Below are positions 35,457 to 44,212 of a stretch of DNA of 64,000 nucleotides, piece after piece (position 1 is the stretch's first letter; each line of letters starts with the position of its first letter). The position numbers were made by a program, and so were the translations under genes. The notes under the pieces are model-generated. The model saw nothing but the letters and a program-made list of their open reading frames with translations. It made no database searches and was not told where the DNA came from. Origin of the DNA: Leifsonia sp. EB41 (GTDB lineage: Bacteria; Actinomycetota; Actinomycetes; Actinomycetales; Microbacteriaceae); the NCBI RefSeq assembly GCF_041262565.1, contig NZ_JBGCCJ010000001.1, forward strand, positions 1,922,001-1,986,000. Direction: 5' to 3'.

Positions 35457-36059
35457 ATGACCGACGAGCCGGAACCGTTCCCGGAGCTCGATCCCGCCCA
35501 GGATGTGCTGCTCAGCCCCTCCGCCATGCGCGGGCTGGTCAACCCGCTGAGACTGCGGCTGCTCGACCTCCTCCAGGCCGACGGCCCCTCCACCGCGACC
35601 GAGCTCGGCCGGCGCGTGGGCCAGTCCACCGGCGTCACCAGCTATCACCTGCGCGTGCTCGCCCAGCACGGCTTCATCGTGGAGGACGCCGAGCGCGGCA
35701 ACGACCGCGACCGCTGGTGGCGCGCGGTGCACCGGTCGACGTCCTTCTCGTTCCGCGTGCCCGGCGTCGCCGCCACCGCGGAGACCGTCGACCAGGCCGT
35801 GCAGTTCGTGCGGCTCAACGCCGAGGAGTCGCACCGGCGCGTGCTGGCCTGGGTGGACACCCTGTCCAGCCAGGTGGAGGAGCTGCCGGAGCTGCCGTGG
35901 ACCGTCAGCGACTGGCCGCTCACCCTCACCGTCGAGCAGGCGCGGGAGGTCACGGCGACCGTGCGTGAGCTGGTGTCGCGGTTCCGGCGCGAGCCGGGGG
36001 CGGAGGCCGGCGACGGAGTCCGGGTGCACGCGCAGTTCCAGCTCTTCCCGGAGCCATGA
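35457..36059 (+). CDS. ArsR-like winged-helix transcriptional regulator
   Basis: A 200-residue regulator from ATG 35457. The winged helix (about 18-90) reads MRGLVNPLRLRLLDLL, then STATELGRRVGQSTGVTSYH (recognition region) and LAQHGFIVEDAERGNDRDRW. The C-terminal part, up to residue 200, is a helical domain seen in ArsR-type regulators paired with MFS exporters. Its stop overlaps the MFS start (ATGA), so they form one operon. An 11-base inverted repeat just upstream is the likely autoregulatory site. No metal-binding Cys cluster is seen, so the signal is probably organic. Confidence 0.82.
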   Translation: MTDEPEPFPELDPAQDVLLSPSAMRGLVNPLRLRLLDLLQADGPSTATELGRRVGQSTGVTSYHLRVLAQHGFIVEDAERGNDRDRWWRAVHRSTSFSFRVPGVAATAETVDQAVQFVRLNAEESHRRVLAWVDTLSSQVEELPELPWTVSDWPLTLTVEQAREVTATVRELVSRFRREPGAEAGDGVRVHAQFQLFPEP

Positions 36060-37309
36060 GCGACACCGCCCGCCGCGCTCCCCTGCTCGGGCTGATCGGC
36101 GCGTACTTGGTCTCCGGCGCCGGCACGGCGCTGTCGGCCATCGCCATCCCGTGGCTCGTGCTCGTCACGACCGGCAGCGCGGTCGCCACCGGCCTGGTCG
36201 GGTTCGCGGAGATGGCGCCGTACGTGCTGCTGCAGGCGACGGCCGGGCCACTGGTCGACCGGATCGGCCTGCGCCGCACCTTCCTGATCGGCAACCTCGT
36301 GGCCGCGGCTGCGGTGTTCGCAGTGTTCCTGCTCGGGGCGCTGGACGACCTCCCGCTCGGCGCGCTGGTGGCGCTGGTCGCGGTGGCCGGCGCCGTGCGC
36401 GGCGCTGCGGACGCGGCCTCCACGCCGATGATCCCCCCGCTGGCGCGGCTGGCCCACTGGAGCGACGAGCGCGCGGTCGGGCTCTACTCGGGCGCCAACC
36501 GCGCGGCGCTGCTGATCGGGATGCCGCTCGCCGGCGTGCTGGTCGCGCTGGTCGGCCCGGCGGTCACGATCCTGATCGACAGCCTGAGCTTCCTCTGCGC
36601 GGTCGTGGTGGTGGCCGCGACGGTGCCGCGCGTCCGGCCGGAGTCGGAGATGCCCACCGTTGCACCGCGGCTCGGCCCGCGCGCCTACTTCGCCGAGCTG
36701 CGGGAGGGGCTGCGCTTCCTCCGCGCCGACCGCCTCCTCCTCAGCCTCATGGCGTTGATCGTGCTCACGAACCTGCTCGACCAGGCGATGAGCGCGGTGT
36801 TCCTCCCGGTCTGGGCGCACGACCGGGTGCACGACGCGGTCGCGTTCGGGGTGGTCGGCGGCGCCTCCGGGTTCGGGATGCTCGCCGGCGTGCTGCTCAC
36901 CGCGTGGCTGGGCCGGCGGCTCCCGCGCTGGCTGACCTTCGCCTGCTGCACCCTCCTGGCATCGGCACCGCCGTTCTTCGCGGTAGCGGGCTGGACCTCC
37001 GTCGTCGCGGTCGCCGCGGTGTTCTTCGTGTGCGGCGTCTTCGGCGGCGTCCCGAACCCGATCATCGGGGCGGTGCAGTACGAGCGGGTCCCCGCGCTGC
37101 TGCAGACCCGCGTGCTCGGGGCGATGAAGGCGAGCGCCTATCTGGGCGTGCCGTTCGGGTCGCTGCTCGGCGGCCTCCTCGCGCAGGGCGTCGGACTCAC
37201 CTGGGCGTGCGTCTGTGCGGGCGTGGCGATGCTGCTCGCGACCGTCGCTCCGCTGGTGTTCCCGGTCTGGCGGCAGCTGGACCGCTTGCCCCTCCCGGTC
37301 GCCGGTTAG
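36056..37309 (+). CDS. MFS exporter (12 TM), cotranscribed with ArsR-type regulator
   Basis: A 417-residue MFS protein. The first helix LGLIGAYLVSGAGTALSAIA and the loop motif GPLVDRIGLRRTFLIG resemble the enterobactin exporter/macrolide efflux group (EntS, MefA-like). The central cytoplasmic loop (RPESEMPTVAPRLGPRAYFA) is short. The start overlaps the regulator stop by 4 bases. The segment VCGVFGGVPNPIIGAVQYER recurs in diverged form as a fragment at 44.07-44.15 kb. Probably exports a small toxic molecule on relief of ArsR repression. Confidence 0.85.
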   Translation: MSDTARRAPLLGLIGAYLVSGAGTALSAIAIPWLVLVTTGSAVATGLVGFAEMAPYVLLQATAGPLVDRIGLRRTFLIGNLVAAAAVFAVFLLGALDDLPLGALVALVAVAGAVRGAADAASTPMIPPLARLAHWSDERAVGLYSGANRAALLIGMPLAGVLVALVGPAVTILIDSLSFLCAVVVVAATVPRVRPESEMPTVAPRLGPRAYFAELREGLRFLRADRLLLSLMALIVLTNLLDQAMSAVFLPVWAHDRVHDAVAFGVVGGASGFGMLAGVLLTAWLGRRLPRWLTFACCTLLASAPPFFAVAGWTSVVAVAAVFFVCGVFGGVPNPIIGAVQYERVPALLQTRVLGAMKASAYLGVPFGSLLGGLLAQGVGLTWACVCAGVAMLLATVAPLVFPVWRQLDRLPLPVAG

Positions 37310-37637
37310 CGCCGTCAGGCGCCGGCCCCAGTCGGCCGAACTCGCCACCCCCGGTCTTGGGTCGCCCGACACACTCTGATCCACTCGGGCTCCTTCGATG
37401 TAGCCAAATGGCTTCGACGCGGCCAGCACCCCCGCGTGCCGGCTCACCTTGATAAGCGCATCGCAGCCCCTTCTGGTCAGGCTCGACAGTCCCGACAGCA
37501 ATGAAGCATGGCTTGGGCATCGCTCATTTCGAAGTCCACATCGAAGCTCCCGATGGCTGATCGTGAGCAATATCGCCGTTCGGCATGTAGAAGTAGAAAT
37601 ACACGTAACGAACCGAGCTGATGTGAAGGGAAGTCGA
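37310..37637. other. Intergenic region at the left edge of the AT-richer island
   Basis: No convincing gene. Base composition drops from very GC-rich to mixed within this stretch, which is probably where acquired DNA begins. The 60 bases before the ligase gene (TAGAAGTAGAAATACACGTA) are AT-rich and likely hold its promoter. I found no perfect direct repeat pairing with the right edge. Confidence 0.4.
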
Positions 37638-39200
37638 ATGCCTCTTTCTGTTTTCGAGGCCCTTCAGGATGTTGCCGTCTCAGATTCGACCCGAGGGGTT
37701 TGGGCGGACGGTCGATGGCGCAGCTGGAAGGCGTGCAAGGTAGCGGCAGACGAGGCGAGCATGAATCTGTCGCAAGCTGGGATTCGTCGAGGTCATATCG
37801 TGGCTGTTCAGCTTCCCAACAGCTGGGCGATGGTCGTGATCGCGGCCGCCCTGTCGAAGCTTGGGGCGAGCCTTCTTCCCATCCACATGTCGCTCGGCAC
37901 CCTTGAAGCAGTCGCACTTCTCACCCAGGTCGAGCCTGCCCTGTTTATCGGCGCCTCCACCTACAGGGGAACCGACCGCCGCGCCGACGTCTCCAAGATG
38001 GCGCACGCTGTTCCCGACATGAGAACGATCGCTCTAGACGATCTCGACAAGGTGCCCGCACTGTGCGTCCCGGCTTTATCGGACGTAGGCGCTTGGACAG
38101 ATACTCCGGGTACGGCGATTCTCCTCGTATCATCAGGGACCACATCCACTCGCCCCCGGATTTGCGTTCATTCGGAAACCTCACTCCTGCTCAACGCACG
38201 CTCAGTCGCGCGAGATGCTGGGCATGCTTCAACGGATGTCTTTCTCGCAGGCGGACAACTCAGTCATGCGTTCGGCCTGCTATCCCTCCACCTAGCCCTG
38301 GTAACTGGAGGATCGCTCGGGTTGTTCACGGAGTGGGGCCCGGAAGCGTTCCTCTCCACCATCGAAGGGTGCGAGGCAACGAGACTTCTCGCCGTCCCCA
38401 CCCAGCTGAATGACCTGTTGGAAACTGCACGTCGGAACGACATTGATCTCGCGGCGACGACCCTGAGGGAGGTCCGGACCGGTGGCGCCTCTGTCTCTCG
38501 CCCGCTTTGTGAGGCGATCCGATCCCGCACGGGTGCCGAAGTTGTCGTCCAGTGGGGAATGACGGAGATTGGCGCCGGGGCGGTGTTGCGGTTCGGCGAT
38601 TCTGAGCCTGACGACCTCTACGTGACCCCGCTTCCGGGATCGCGAGCACGGGTCGCGGCCGGAGCTAACGAGGAGCTCCGACTCGGTGAGCTCGAGTTCT
38701 CCAGCCCTTGGATTGCAGTCGGATATCTCGGCGCCGGCCGACAGATCGAGAGCTGCGAGCTGACTCCGGATGGATGGCTTCGGACCGGTGACCTTGCTCA
38801 GCGACGAGGAGACAGCTTCGCTCTCGAGGGCAGGCGCGACGATCGCATCAATCGGGGTGGATTGAAATTCAGCGCCGTCGAAATCGAGCAACATCTGACT
38901 GACATGCCGGAACTTTGCGCGATCGCGATCGTTGCCAAACAGGACGAGCGTCTCGGCGAGCGCGCCATTCTGTTTGCGACGCACCGCGAGGTCGCCACCG
39001 CGGTGACACTCCAAGACGTCGTAACTCACTTAGCCAACAAAGGCGTCGCGAAGTACAAGTTCCCCGAGGAGCTCTTCATCCTCGAGTCCCTCCCAATGAC
39101 CCCATCCGGGAAGATCGCGAAAGGCGAGCTCAGAGCAAAGCTCGCCACTATTCACGCATCTGAATTCAGACCATCAACCACTGCAAGGAGCGAAACATGA
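37638..39200 (+). CDS. Acyl/aryl-AMP ligase (ANL superfamily)
   Basis: A 520-residue adenylating enzyme that activates a carboxylic acid with ATP, then usually transfers it to CoA. Core motifs: ILLVSSGTTSTRPRICVHS (A3 phosphate loop), QWGMTEIGAG (A5), GWLRTGDLA (A7), EGRRDDRINRGGLKFSAVEIE around the hinge (A8) and catalytic Lys in TPSGKIAKGEL (A10). ATG 37638 follows GAAGGGAAG. Codons are more AT-rich than those outside the island. The next gene overlaps its stop by 4 bases. The mixture of oxygenases downstream suggests an aromatic acid as substrate. Confidence 0.85.
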   Translation: MPLSVFEALQDVAVSDSTRGVWADGRWRSWKACKVAADEASMNLSQAGIRRGHIVAVQLPNSWAMVVIAAALSKLGASLLPIHMSLGTLEAVALLTQVEPALFIGASTYRGTDRRADVSKMAHAVPDMRTIALDDLDKVPALCVPALSDVGAWTDTPGTAILLVSSGTTSTRPRICVHSETSLLLNARSVARDAGHASTDVFLAGGQLSHAFGLLSLHLALVTGGSLGLFTEWGPEAFLSTIEGCEATRLLAVPTQLNDLLETARRNDIDLAATTLREVRTGGASVSRPLCEAIRSRTGAEVVVQWGMTEIGAGAVLRFGDSEPDDLYVTPLPGSRARVAAGANEELRLGELEFSSPWIAVGYLGAGRQIESCELTPDGWLRTGDLAQRRGDSFALEGRRDDRINRGGLKFSAVEIEQHLTDMPELCAIAIVAKQDERLGERAILFATHREVATAVTLQDVVTHLANKGVAKYKFPEELFILESLPMTPSGKIAKGELRAKLATIHASEFRPSTTARSET

Positions 39201-39574
39201 CAGCATCCACTCAACTCGCGTCGAACGACGAGAAGTTCTATATGGTCAATTTCCTTACTGTCGAACGAGAGAACCAAATCGCGCTGGCAGAGAACATGGC
39301 TGAAGCCGGAGAGAAGGCCATTCGCAATAGACCAGGGTGCATCTCGGTAAACGTGCTCAAAAGCACGGACGGATATCGCGTGCTCTACATCGCCCAGTGG
39401 GAAAGCAAAGAAGCCATCCGGGCATCGATGGGAGACCCGGTCGTCCAGGCCTACCGGGATCGCGCGGGCGAGCTTGCGGAGCCGGACGCACGCGCCTTTA
39501 CCGTGTTCTCGACGCACTACCCGGATCCGATTGAGGAAGCATCTGAGTCGTCGGTACATTCGGTCGCTCGGTGA
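39197..39574 (+). CDS. Antibiotic biosynthesis monooxygenase (ABM) domain protein
   Basis: A 125-residue protein with the dimeric ferredoxin-like ABM fold: YMVNFLTVERENQIALAENM, then NRPGCISVNVLKSTDGYRVL and YIAQWESKEAIRASM. Members oxidise quinol-like or polyaromatic substrates without cofactor, or act as auxiliary proteins. It is translationally coupled to the AMP ligase (ATGA). Its 3' end overlaps the convergent LysR gene by 77 bases, which is unusual; both frames look real because each carries its family core. Confidence 0.78.
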   Translation: MTASTQLASNDEKFYMVNFLTVERENQIALAENMAEAGEKAIRNRPGCISVNVLKSTDGYRVLYIAQWESKEAIRASMGDPVVQAYRDRAGELAEPDARAFTVFSTHYPDPIEEASESSVHSVAR

Positions 39575-40466
39575 ATGAACTTTTGATGATTCGCCGGAAG
39601 GACCGAATGTGATCTATCGTCGCGTGAGTACTCGCGTCACGGTTCTCCAGCCAGCTGATGTTGACGAAGCACCGGTAATCGGCATTGGATATCTCGAGTC
39701 GCTGCACTCGGTCGGCCGCAACAAGCGGGTTTATGGCCAGTTGAGGGAGAAGAGCGCAGCCCATTCCCGCGGCGACGAGCTCGCTCAAGACGCCGATGCT
39801 TTCGACAACCGTTGGAGCCATCTCCAACTTTCGGTCTCCCAGTGCAGAGTCGAACATTTCTCTAAAGCCGCACCCTGCCTCCGTCACCAGGAAGCGCTCC
39901 GAACTCAACCGATCCAGATCCACCACGCCCTCCGTCCCCACGGGGTGTCCCGTCGGAACGACGAGTACAAGGCGGCACTCGGCGACCGCCTCCGTTTGAA
40001 GGCCAAAATGGGCGGGCGGTGGACCGAAGGTGAGACTCACGTCGATCTCGTTCTCCAGCACCGCTTCGTAGAGCACGCCTCGATTCGCCCCCCGAGTCAC
40101 GGCGAAGGAAACGAGTGGGTGTGACTTTTGGAACTCGCTCAGCGCCTCAGGCAGCTGTTGGATTCCCAGCGTCTCTAGCGCCCCGAGTCGAAGGGATGTT
40201 GTGGACGCCGCACGCCCGGCTACCTCATTCTCGGCTTCGTCGATAAGCGAGAGCAGCGTCCGAGAGTACCCGAGCAGCTTGCTTCCCTGCTCGGTCAGCT
40301 CAAGTCCTCGTGTGGCACGGACGAAGAGCTTTACGCCGAGATCGTTCTCCAACGACAGGATCTGTTCACTCACCGTCGATTGAGCGAAGTGCAGCTCACG
40401 TGCCGCGGCCGAGAAGCTTAGCGACCGTGCCGCAGCATCGAAGGTTCGTATGTGTCGCAACTCCAT
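39498..40466 (-). CDS. LysR-family regulator of the island
   Basis: A 322-residue regulator from ATG 40466 (MELRHIRTFD). The N-terminal helix-turn-helix reads SFSAAARELHFAQSTVSEQI (about 18-37), then SLENDLGVKLFVRATRGLEL. The C-terminal effector domain (about 90-295) follows. A tail of about 25 residues beyond the usual LysR end (ERPNVPTTQMLPQSDPGSA) overlaps the ABM gene. It is divergent from the MFS gene at 40558; the 91-base gap probably contains its binding site and both promoters. It likely responds to the island's substrate. Confidence 0.85.
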   Translation of the reverse strand: MELRHIRTFDAAARSLSFSAAARELHFAQSTVSEQILSLENDLGVKLFVRATRGLELTEQGSKLLGYSRTLLSLIDEAENEVAGRAASTTSLRLGALETLGIQQLPEALSEFQKSHPLVSFAVTRGANRGVLYEAVLENEIDVSLTFGPPPAHFGLQTEAVAECRLVLVVPTGHPVGTEGVVDLDRLSSERFLVTEAGCGFREMFDSALGDRKLEMAPTVVESIGVLSELVAAGMGCALLPQLAINPLVAADRVQRLEISNADYRCFVNISWLENRDASTHATIDHIRSFRRIIKSSFTERPNVPTTQMLPQSDPGSASRTR

Positions 40467-40557
40467 AGGTCCATACCCCGATGTGTGAAGGAACGAGCCG
40501 CAAAGCCGCAACTCTCAATCAAGTCTCCCACCCAAAATTTCGCAATAGGACATATTT

Positions 40558-41934
40558 TTGGACATCATTTCTACTAATCAGCGAATCAGTCCTTCGGTTC
40601 TCATCGGTCTTTCGCTGGGTTACTTCATGGTGCTCCTCGACACAACTATCGTCGTGGTTGCCCTCCCCAACATTGAGTCCGACCTCGGCGGTGGTCTCAG
40701 CGCGCTTCAATGGGTGGTGAACGGATACACGCTGACATTCGCTGCGTTTCTACTGACAGGTGGCTGGTTATCCGATCGTTTCGGCGCACGCAAGGTGTTT
40801 CTTTGGGGCCTGGCCACATTCGGACTACTGTCCGCCGTAACGGCGGTCGCGCAGAGCATCGTCGCTCTCGTCGCCCTTCGTCTACTGCTCGGCGTCGCCG
40901 GAGCTCTTCTTCTACCGTCTTCGCTCGCCGTAATCACGCACCTGTACACGGATCCGGCGCTCCGGGCCCGCGCGCTGGGCAATTGGGCTGCGGTGACGGG
41001 ATTCGCTCTGGTTTGCGGGCCAGTTCTCGGCGGAGTCCTCGTCCAAACTGTTGGCTGGCGGGGGATATTCGTCGTCAACCTTCCCTTGGCCGCAATCAGT
41101 CTGGGGATCACTTGGCGACGCACTACCGAAGTCTCCCTCAAACCTCGGCGACGTCTTGATCTGGCCGGTCAGGTGCTCGCAATCGTGGCACTGGGAGCGA
41201 TCATCTTCGCGATGATCGAAGGCCCAGATCTCGGATGGAGCGCCCCGGAAACGATCATCGCCATCGCTTTGGCAGTCCTCGCCCTCTTGCTGTTCATACT
41301 CTTCGAGCGTCGGCGCGGCGACAACGCGATGCTGCCCCTCAGGATCTTCCGAAACCGCCAGCTCTCAGCATCGATGGGCGCGGGACTACTCGCGAACTTT
41401 GGCCTCTCCGGCTTGCTCTTCGTGCTCTCCCTCTTCTTTCAAGAGGGCCGCCACTACTCCGCCCTGGTCACCGGCTTGATGTTCCTACCGCTCACCCTCC
41501 CCACTGCGTTCAACCCGATCTATGCAGGGAAACTGGTCGCCCGAATCGGACCACGGGCCCCAGCAACGCTCGGAATGTGCCTGATGGCCGTCGGGGCACT
41601 CGCGCAGGCCCCCTTCACGGGATCCGCTACTGCAGACCAGATCGCAACAGCCGCGGGGCTACTGATCTTTGGCTTTGGGGTGTCGTTCACGCTTCCCTCG
41701 CTTGTCGCCGCGACAGCCCAAGCCGTGCCACTTGAACTGGCGGGAATCGGTGCTGGGGCGCTGAACTCGATGCGCCAAATCGGCGCCTCCCTGGGAGTCG
41801 CGCTGCTCGGACTGACGCTGACTGCCTCGACAACAGTCGAGCAGGGAACAATGCTCGCGCTGACAATTAGCGGCGGGATCTTCATCGCGGGTGCGTTCTT
41901 GGTACGGGCCAACCTCCAAACGAAGAAAGGATGA
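40558..41934 (+). CDS. DHA2/EmrB-like MFS transporter of the island
   Basis: A 458-residue membrane protein. It shows MVLLDTTIVVVALPNIESDL, the EmrB/QacA first-helix signature with the conserved Asp, and loop GGWLSDRFGARKVFLWG. About 14 helices are predicted. The best start is TTG 40558 with AGGA about 8 bases upstream; no ATG lies near. Six bases link its stop region to the VOC start, so it heads the operon MFS-VOC-small protein-monooxygenase. It could import the substrate or export a toxic intermediate. Confidence 0.83.
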   Translation: MDIISTNQRISPSVLIGLSLGYFMVLLDTTIVVVALPNIESDLGGGLSALQWVVNGYTLTFAAFLLTGGWLSDRFGARKVFLWGLATFGLLSAVTAVAQSIVALVALRLLLGVAGALLLPSSLAVITHLYTDPALRARALGNWAAVTGFALVCGPVLGGVLVQTVGWRGIFVVNLPLAAISLGITWRRTTEVSLKPRRRLDLAGQVLAIVALGAIIFAMIEGPDLGWSAPETIIAIALAVLALLLFILFERRRGDNAMLPLRIFRNRQLSASMGAGLLANFGLSGLLFVLSLFFQEGRHYSALVTGLMFLPLTLPTAFNPIYAGKLVARIGPRAPATLGMCLMAVGALAQAPFTGSATADQIATAAGLLIFGFGVSFTLPSLVAATAQAVPLELAGIGAGALNSMRQIGASLGVALLGLTLTASTTVEQGTMLALTISGGIFIAGAFLVRANLQTKKG

Positions 41935-41936
41935 AA

Positions 41937-42539
41937 ATGGACTCCTACACAACAGATCAAATTCTCACCCCGCTGAGGGGCGTTGACCACGTTGCTTATG
42001 TGACGTGGAATCCGGGCGAGACCCGCGACTTCTACGTCGAGGCAATGCACATGCCACTCGTACATGCCATTACCGCCAAAGGGTGGCTCGTTGACGACTA
42101 CCCCGACTTCGCCCACTTCTTCTTCGACATGGGCAACGGGAACCACATCGCGTTTTTCTACTTCTTCGGCCTTCCACCGGAAGAAGCCCCCAGCGATCTG
42201 ATGCAGCGATCGCGGCACATCGCCTTCCACGTCGACACCGAGGACGAACTCAACGACTGGCGCTCGAGCCTCAAATCGCATGGAGTCAGAGTGACACGAC
42301 CCATCACCCACGAACTCATCGAATCGATCTACTTCCACGATCCGAACGGAATCCAACTCGAGATAACTCGGCCACTCCGAGCCTTCGATCAGAGGGACAG
42401 TCGGGACGCTGACCTGACCCTGCAAGCCTTGGCTGATGTGGCAGCCTCGCCGGCCCCGTCCATAGAAGAACTCTGGAGGCGAAAGTTCGCCCTCGTTTCA
42501 AGGAATGTCGAGCGGACCGAAGTTGGGAGCATTCGATGA
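41937..42539 (+). CDS. VOC-superfamily protein (ring-cleavage dioxygenase/glyoxalase-like)
   Basis: A 200-residue vicinal-oxygen-chelate protein. Two beta-alpha-beta-beta-beta modules are visible. Candidate metal ligands are the His in GVDHVAYVT (strand 1), the His of HIAFHVDTEDEL and the Glu of GIQLEITRP, the H/H/E set of metal-dependent VOC enzymes. GAAAGGA lies 6 bases before ATG 41937, favouring it over ATG 41931. It overlaps the next gene by 4 bases. In an aromatic pathway the natural role is ring cleavage after hydroxylation, but this is inferred. Confidence 0.78.
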   Translation: MDSYTTDQILTPLRGVDHVAYVTWNPGETRDFYVEAMHMPLVHAITAKGWLVDDYPDFAHFFFDMGNGNHIAFFYFFGLPPEEAPSDLMQRSRHIAFHVDTEDELNDWRSSLKSHGVRVTRPITHELIESIYFHDPNGIQLEITRPLRAFDQRDSRDADLTLQALADVAASPAPSIEELWRRKFALVSRNVERTEVGSIR

Positions 42540-42802
42540 TTCAGTTCTGTGTTCTGAAAGCATCCGAGTTCCTCCCCATTGCTGCCGCAGCTCGATCGGT
42601 AGGCATGCAAGAGGCCGATTTCGGCGACTACCTCTTGCTCTCGTCACACGAGGACATCATCACGATTCACTCCAATCCGTCTGAGATCCCCGACGCAGTC
42701 TGGTTCGGCGCGCTGACTGGTGGATTCGGAGCAGAGCTGGTCAGCATTGACCAGTCTCAAATGACCTTGGCCGCATCCCGAGCTCGAAACACCGAACGGT
42801 GA
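42536..42802 (+). CDS. Small hypothetical protein of the island, 88 aa
   Basis: An 88-residue soluble protein coupled on both sides by 4-base overlaps (starts 42536, stops 42802). I recognise no family. The sequence (FCVLKASEFLPIAAAARSVG, then DFGDYLLLSSHEDIITIH and WFGALTGGFGAELVSIDQ) alternates helix and strands, like a small alpha/beta subunit. Tight coupling between the VOC enzyme and the monooxygenase suggests an accessory subunit or a substrate-binding partner. Confidence 0.65.
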   Translation: MIQFCVLKASEFLPIAAAARSVGMQEADFGDYLLLSSHEDIITIHSNPSEIPDAVWFGALTGGFGAELVSIDQSQMTLAASRARNTER

Positions 42803-44034
42803 GCGACACGAGCTCGGCTCGCCGACACTCCGTCCTCATCGTTGGCGCAGGACCAGCAGGACTCAGTGCCGCCCTAGCATTGAGGAAACACGGAATCGAC
42901 GTGCTCGTCATAGAACGCCGCGGGCCTGATTCCCCCCGGCCAGGAAGCCGCGCCGCGTACCTCCACGGTCAAACCCTGCGCCACTTCGAGGCAATCTCGC
43001 CAGGCCTCGGTCGGCGGGTCGCGGATGCGGGCATCATGTGGCACACCAAACGGACGTTGTGGCGAGGGCGCGACATCTACTGCCAGACGTATCCCGCCCC
43101 AGACCCCGAAGATCTTCCCCCGTTCACCTCGTTGCCCCAGACACGGACCGAAGACATCATGCTCGAAGCCTGCATCGCGGCGGGTGTCGAATTCGAATGG
43201 GACTGCAACATCGTCAACATCACCAGCGATACCTCGGGAGTCCTCGCCACGGACTCTCGCGGTTATCGCTGGGAGGCGGACTACGTCTTAGGCGCCGACG
43301 GCGCCCGCTCCGCGGTCCGAAGCGCGATCGGGGTATCCCTAGAAGGCCCCCGAACCAACCACGAATTCGTCGTCGTCGACCTTGCTCACACCCCCGAAGC
43401 CGATACACCAACCGAAAGAGTCTTCCACTACCAAAATCCACGGCTCGGCGGTCGGAATACGCTCGCCGTCCCTTTCGCAGGCGGATGGCGCGTTGACCTC
43501 AGCCTCAATTCAGATGACGACGCGTCCACCTTCACGACCCCCGAGGGACTCAGCGACTGGATACCCAAGGTGATGTCACGCGAATACGTGGACCGAGTGA
43601 CCTGGGTTTCGACCTACCGCTTCGCTCAGCAAACGGCGACCGCCCTCACAGACACCCATCGAAGGGTACTGCTCTGCGGGGAAGCTGCCCATCTCTTCGC
43701 TCCATTCGGAGCGCGCGGCATGAACTCCAGCGTTCCCGATTCGATCTCAGCCGTCAGCGCCGTAGAGCTTGCCTTGGAACACGGCCCACGAACGCCGCGT
43801 GCACACGCAGCGATCGAGCTGTTCGAACGCGAACGACTGGACGCCGCTCGATACAACCGCGCATGCGCCGATCTTGCGCTTCAACACATGACGGGGGCTT
43901 CCCGAGCGATCCGGGTCAAACAGAGAATCGCAGCGTCAGTCGCCATCTGGGGCCGGAAAACCGGAAAGTGGCTCGACTCGGCGCCGTACGGCCCACCTCT
44001 CGCTGCACGACGGGGCAAAGCAGCGGCATACTGA
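42799..44034 (+). CDS. FAD-dependent aromatic monooxygenase (PHBH family)
   Basis: A 411-residue flavoprotein hydroxylase. FAD-binding GxGxxG is VLIVGAGPAGLSAALAL (about 13-29), ending in ERRG. The DG motif is GADGARSAVRSA. The GD motif appears as CGEAAHLFAPFGARGMN, with Glu in place of the usual Asp. The start is GTG 42799, overlapping the previous stop. Members hydroxylate phenols or aromatic acids with NAD(P)H and oxygen. A thioredoxin-like C-terminal extension found in some relatives is absent. It is the last gene of the island operon. Confidence 0.87.
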   Translation: MSDTSSARRHSVLIVGAGPAGLSAALALRKHGIDVLVIERRGPDSPRPGSRAAYLHGQTLRHFEAISPGLGRRVADAGIMWHTKRTLWRGRDIYCQTYPAPDPEDLPPFTSLPQTRTEDIMLEACIAAGVEFEWDCNIVNITSDTSGVLATDSRGYRWEADYVLGADGARSAVRSAIGVSLEGPRTNHEFVVVDLAHTPEADTPTERVFHYQNPRLGGRNTLAVPFAGGWRVDLSLNSDDDASTFTTPEGLSDWIPKVMSREYVDRVTWVSTYRFAQQTATALTDTHRRVLLCGEAAHLFAPFGARGMNSSVPDSISAVSAVELALEHGPRTPRAHAAIELFERERLDAARYNRACADLALQHMTGASRAIRVKQRIAASVAIWGRKTGKWLDSAPYGPPLAARRGKAAAY

Positions 44035-44067
44035 GCCCGCAAACCATTCGCCTTCATTCAGCGCGAC

Positions 44068-44150
44068 GGTGCGGTCGCACTCGTGTGCGGCGCGTTCGGC
44101 GGCCTTCCGAACCCGCACATCGGCACAGTGCAGTACGACCGCCTGTCTGA
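44068..44150 (+). pseudogene. Fragment of an MFS gene similar to the gene at 36056-37309
   Basis: In one frame the DNA reads AVALVCGAFGGLPNPHIGTV then QYDRLSE. The intact MFS gene at 36.1 kb reads VCGVFGGVPNPIIGAVQYER at the matching place. Only about 28 codons remain. It lies between the island's last gene and a broken acetyltransferase gene, marking a rearranged boundary. Confidence 0.6.
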
Positions 44151-44212
44151 GGCGCCGCCGGGATCGCCGCGGCTCGATCCCGAGGCGGCGTGAGCGGCGT
44201 ACGCTCGCCTGC

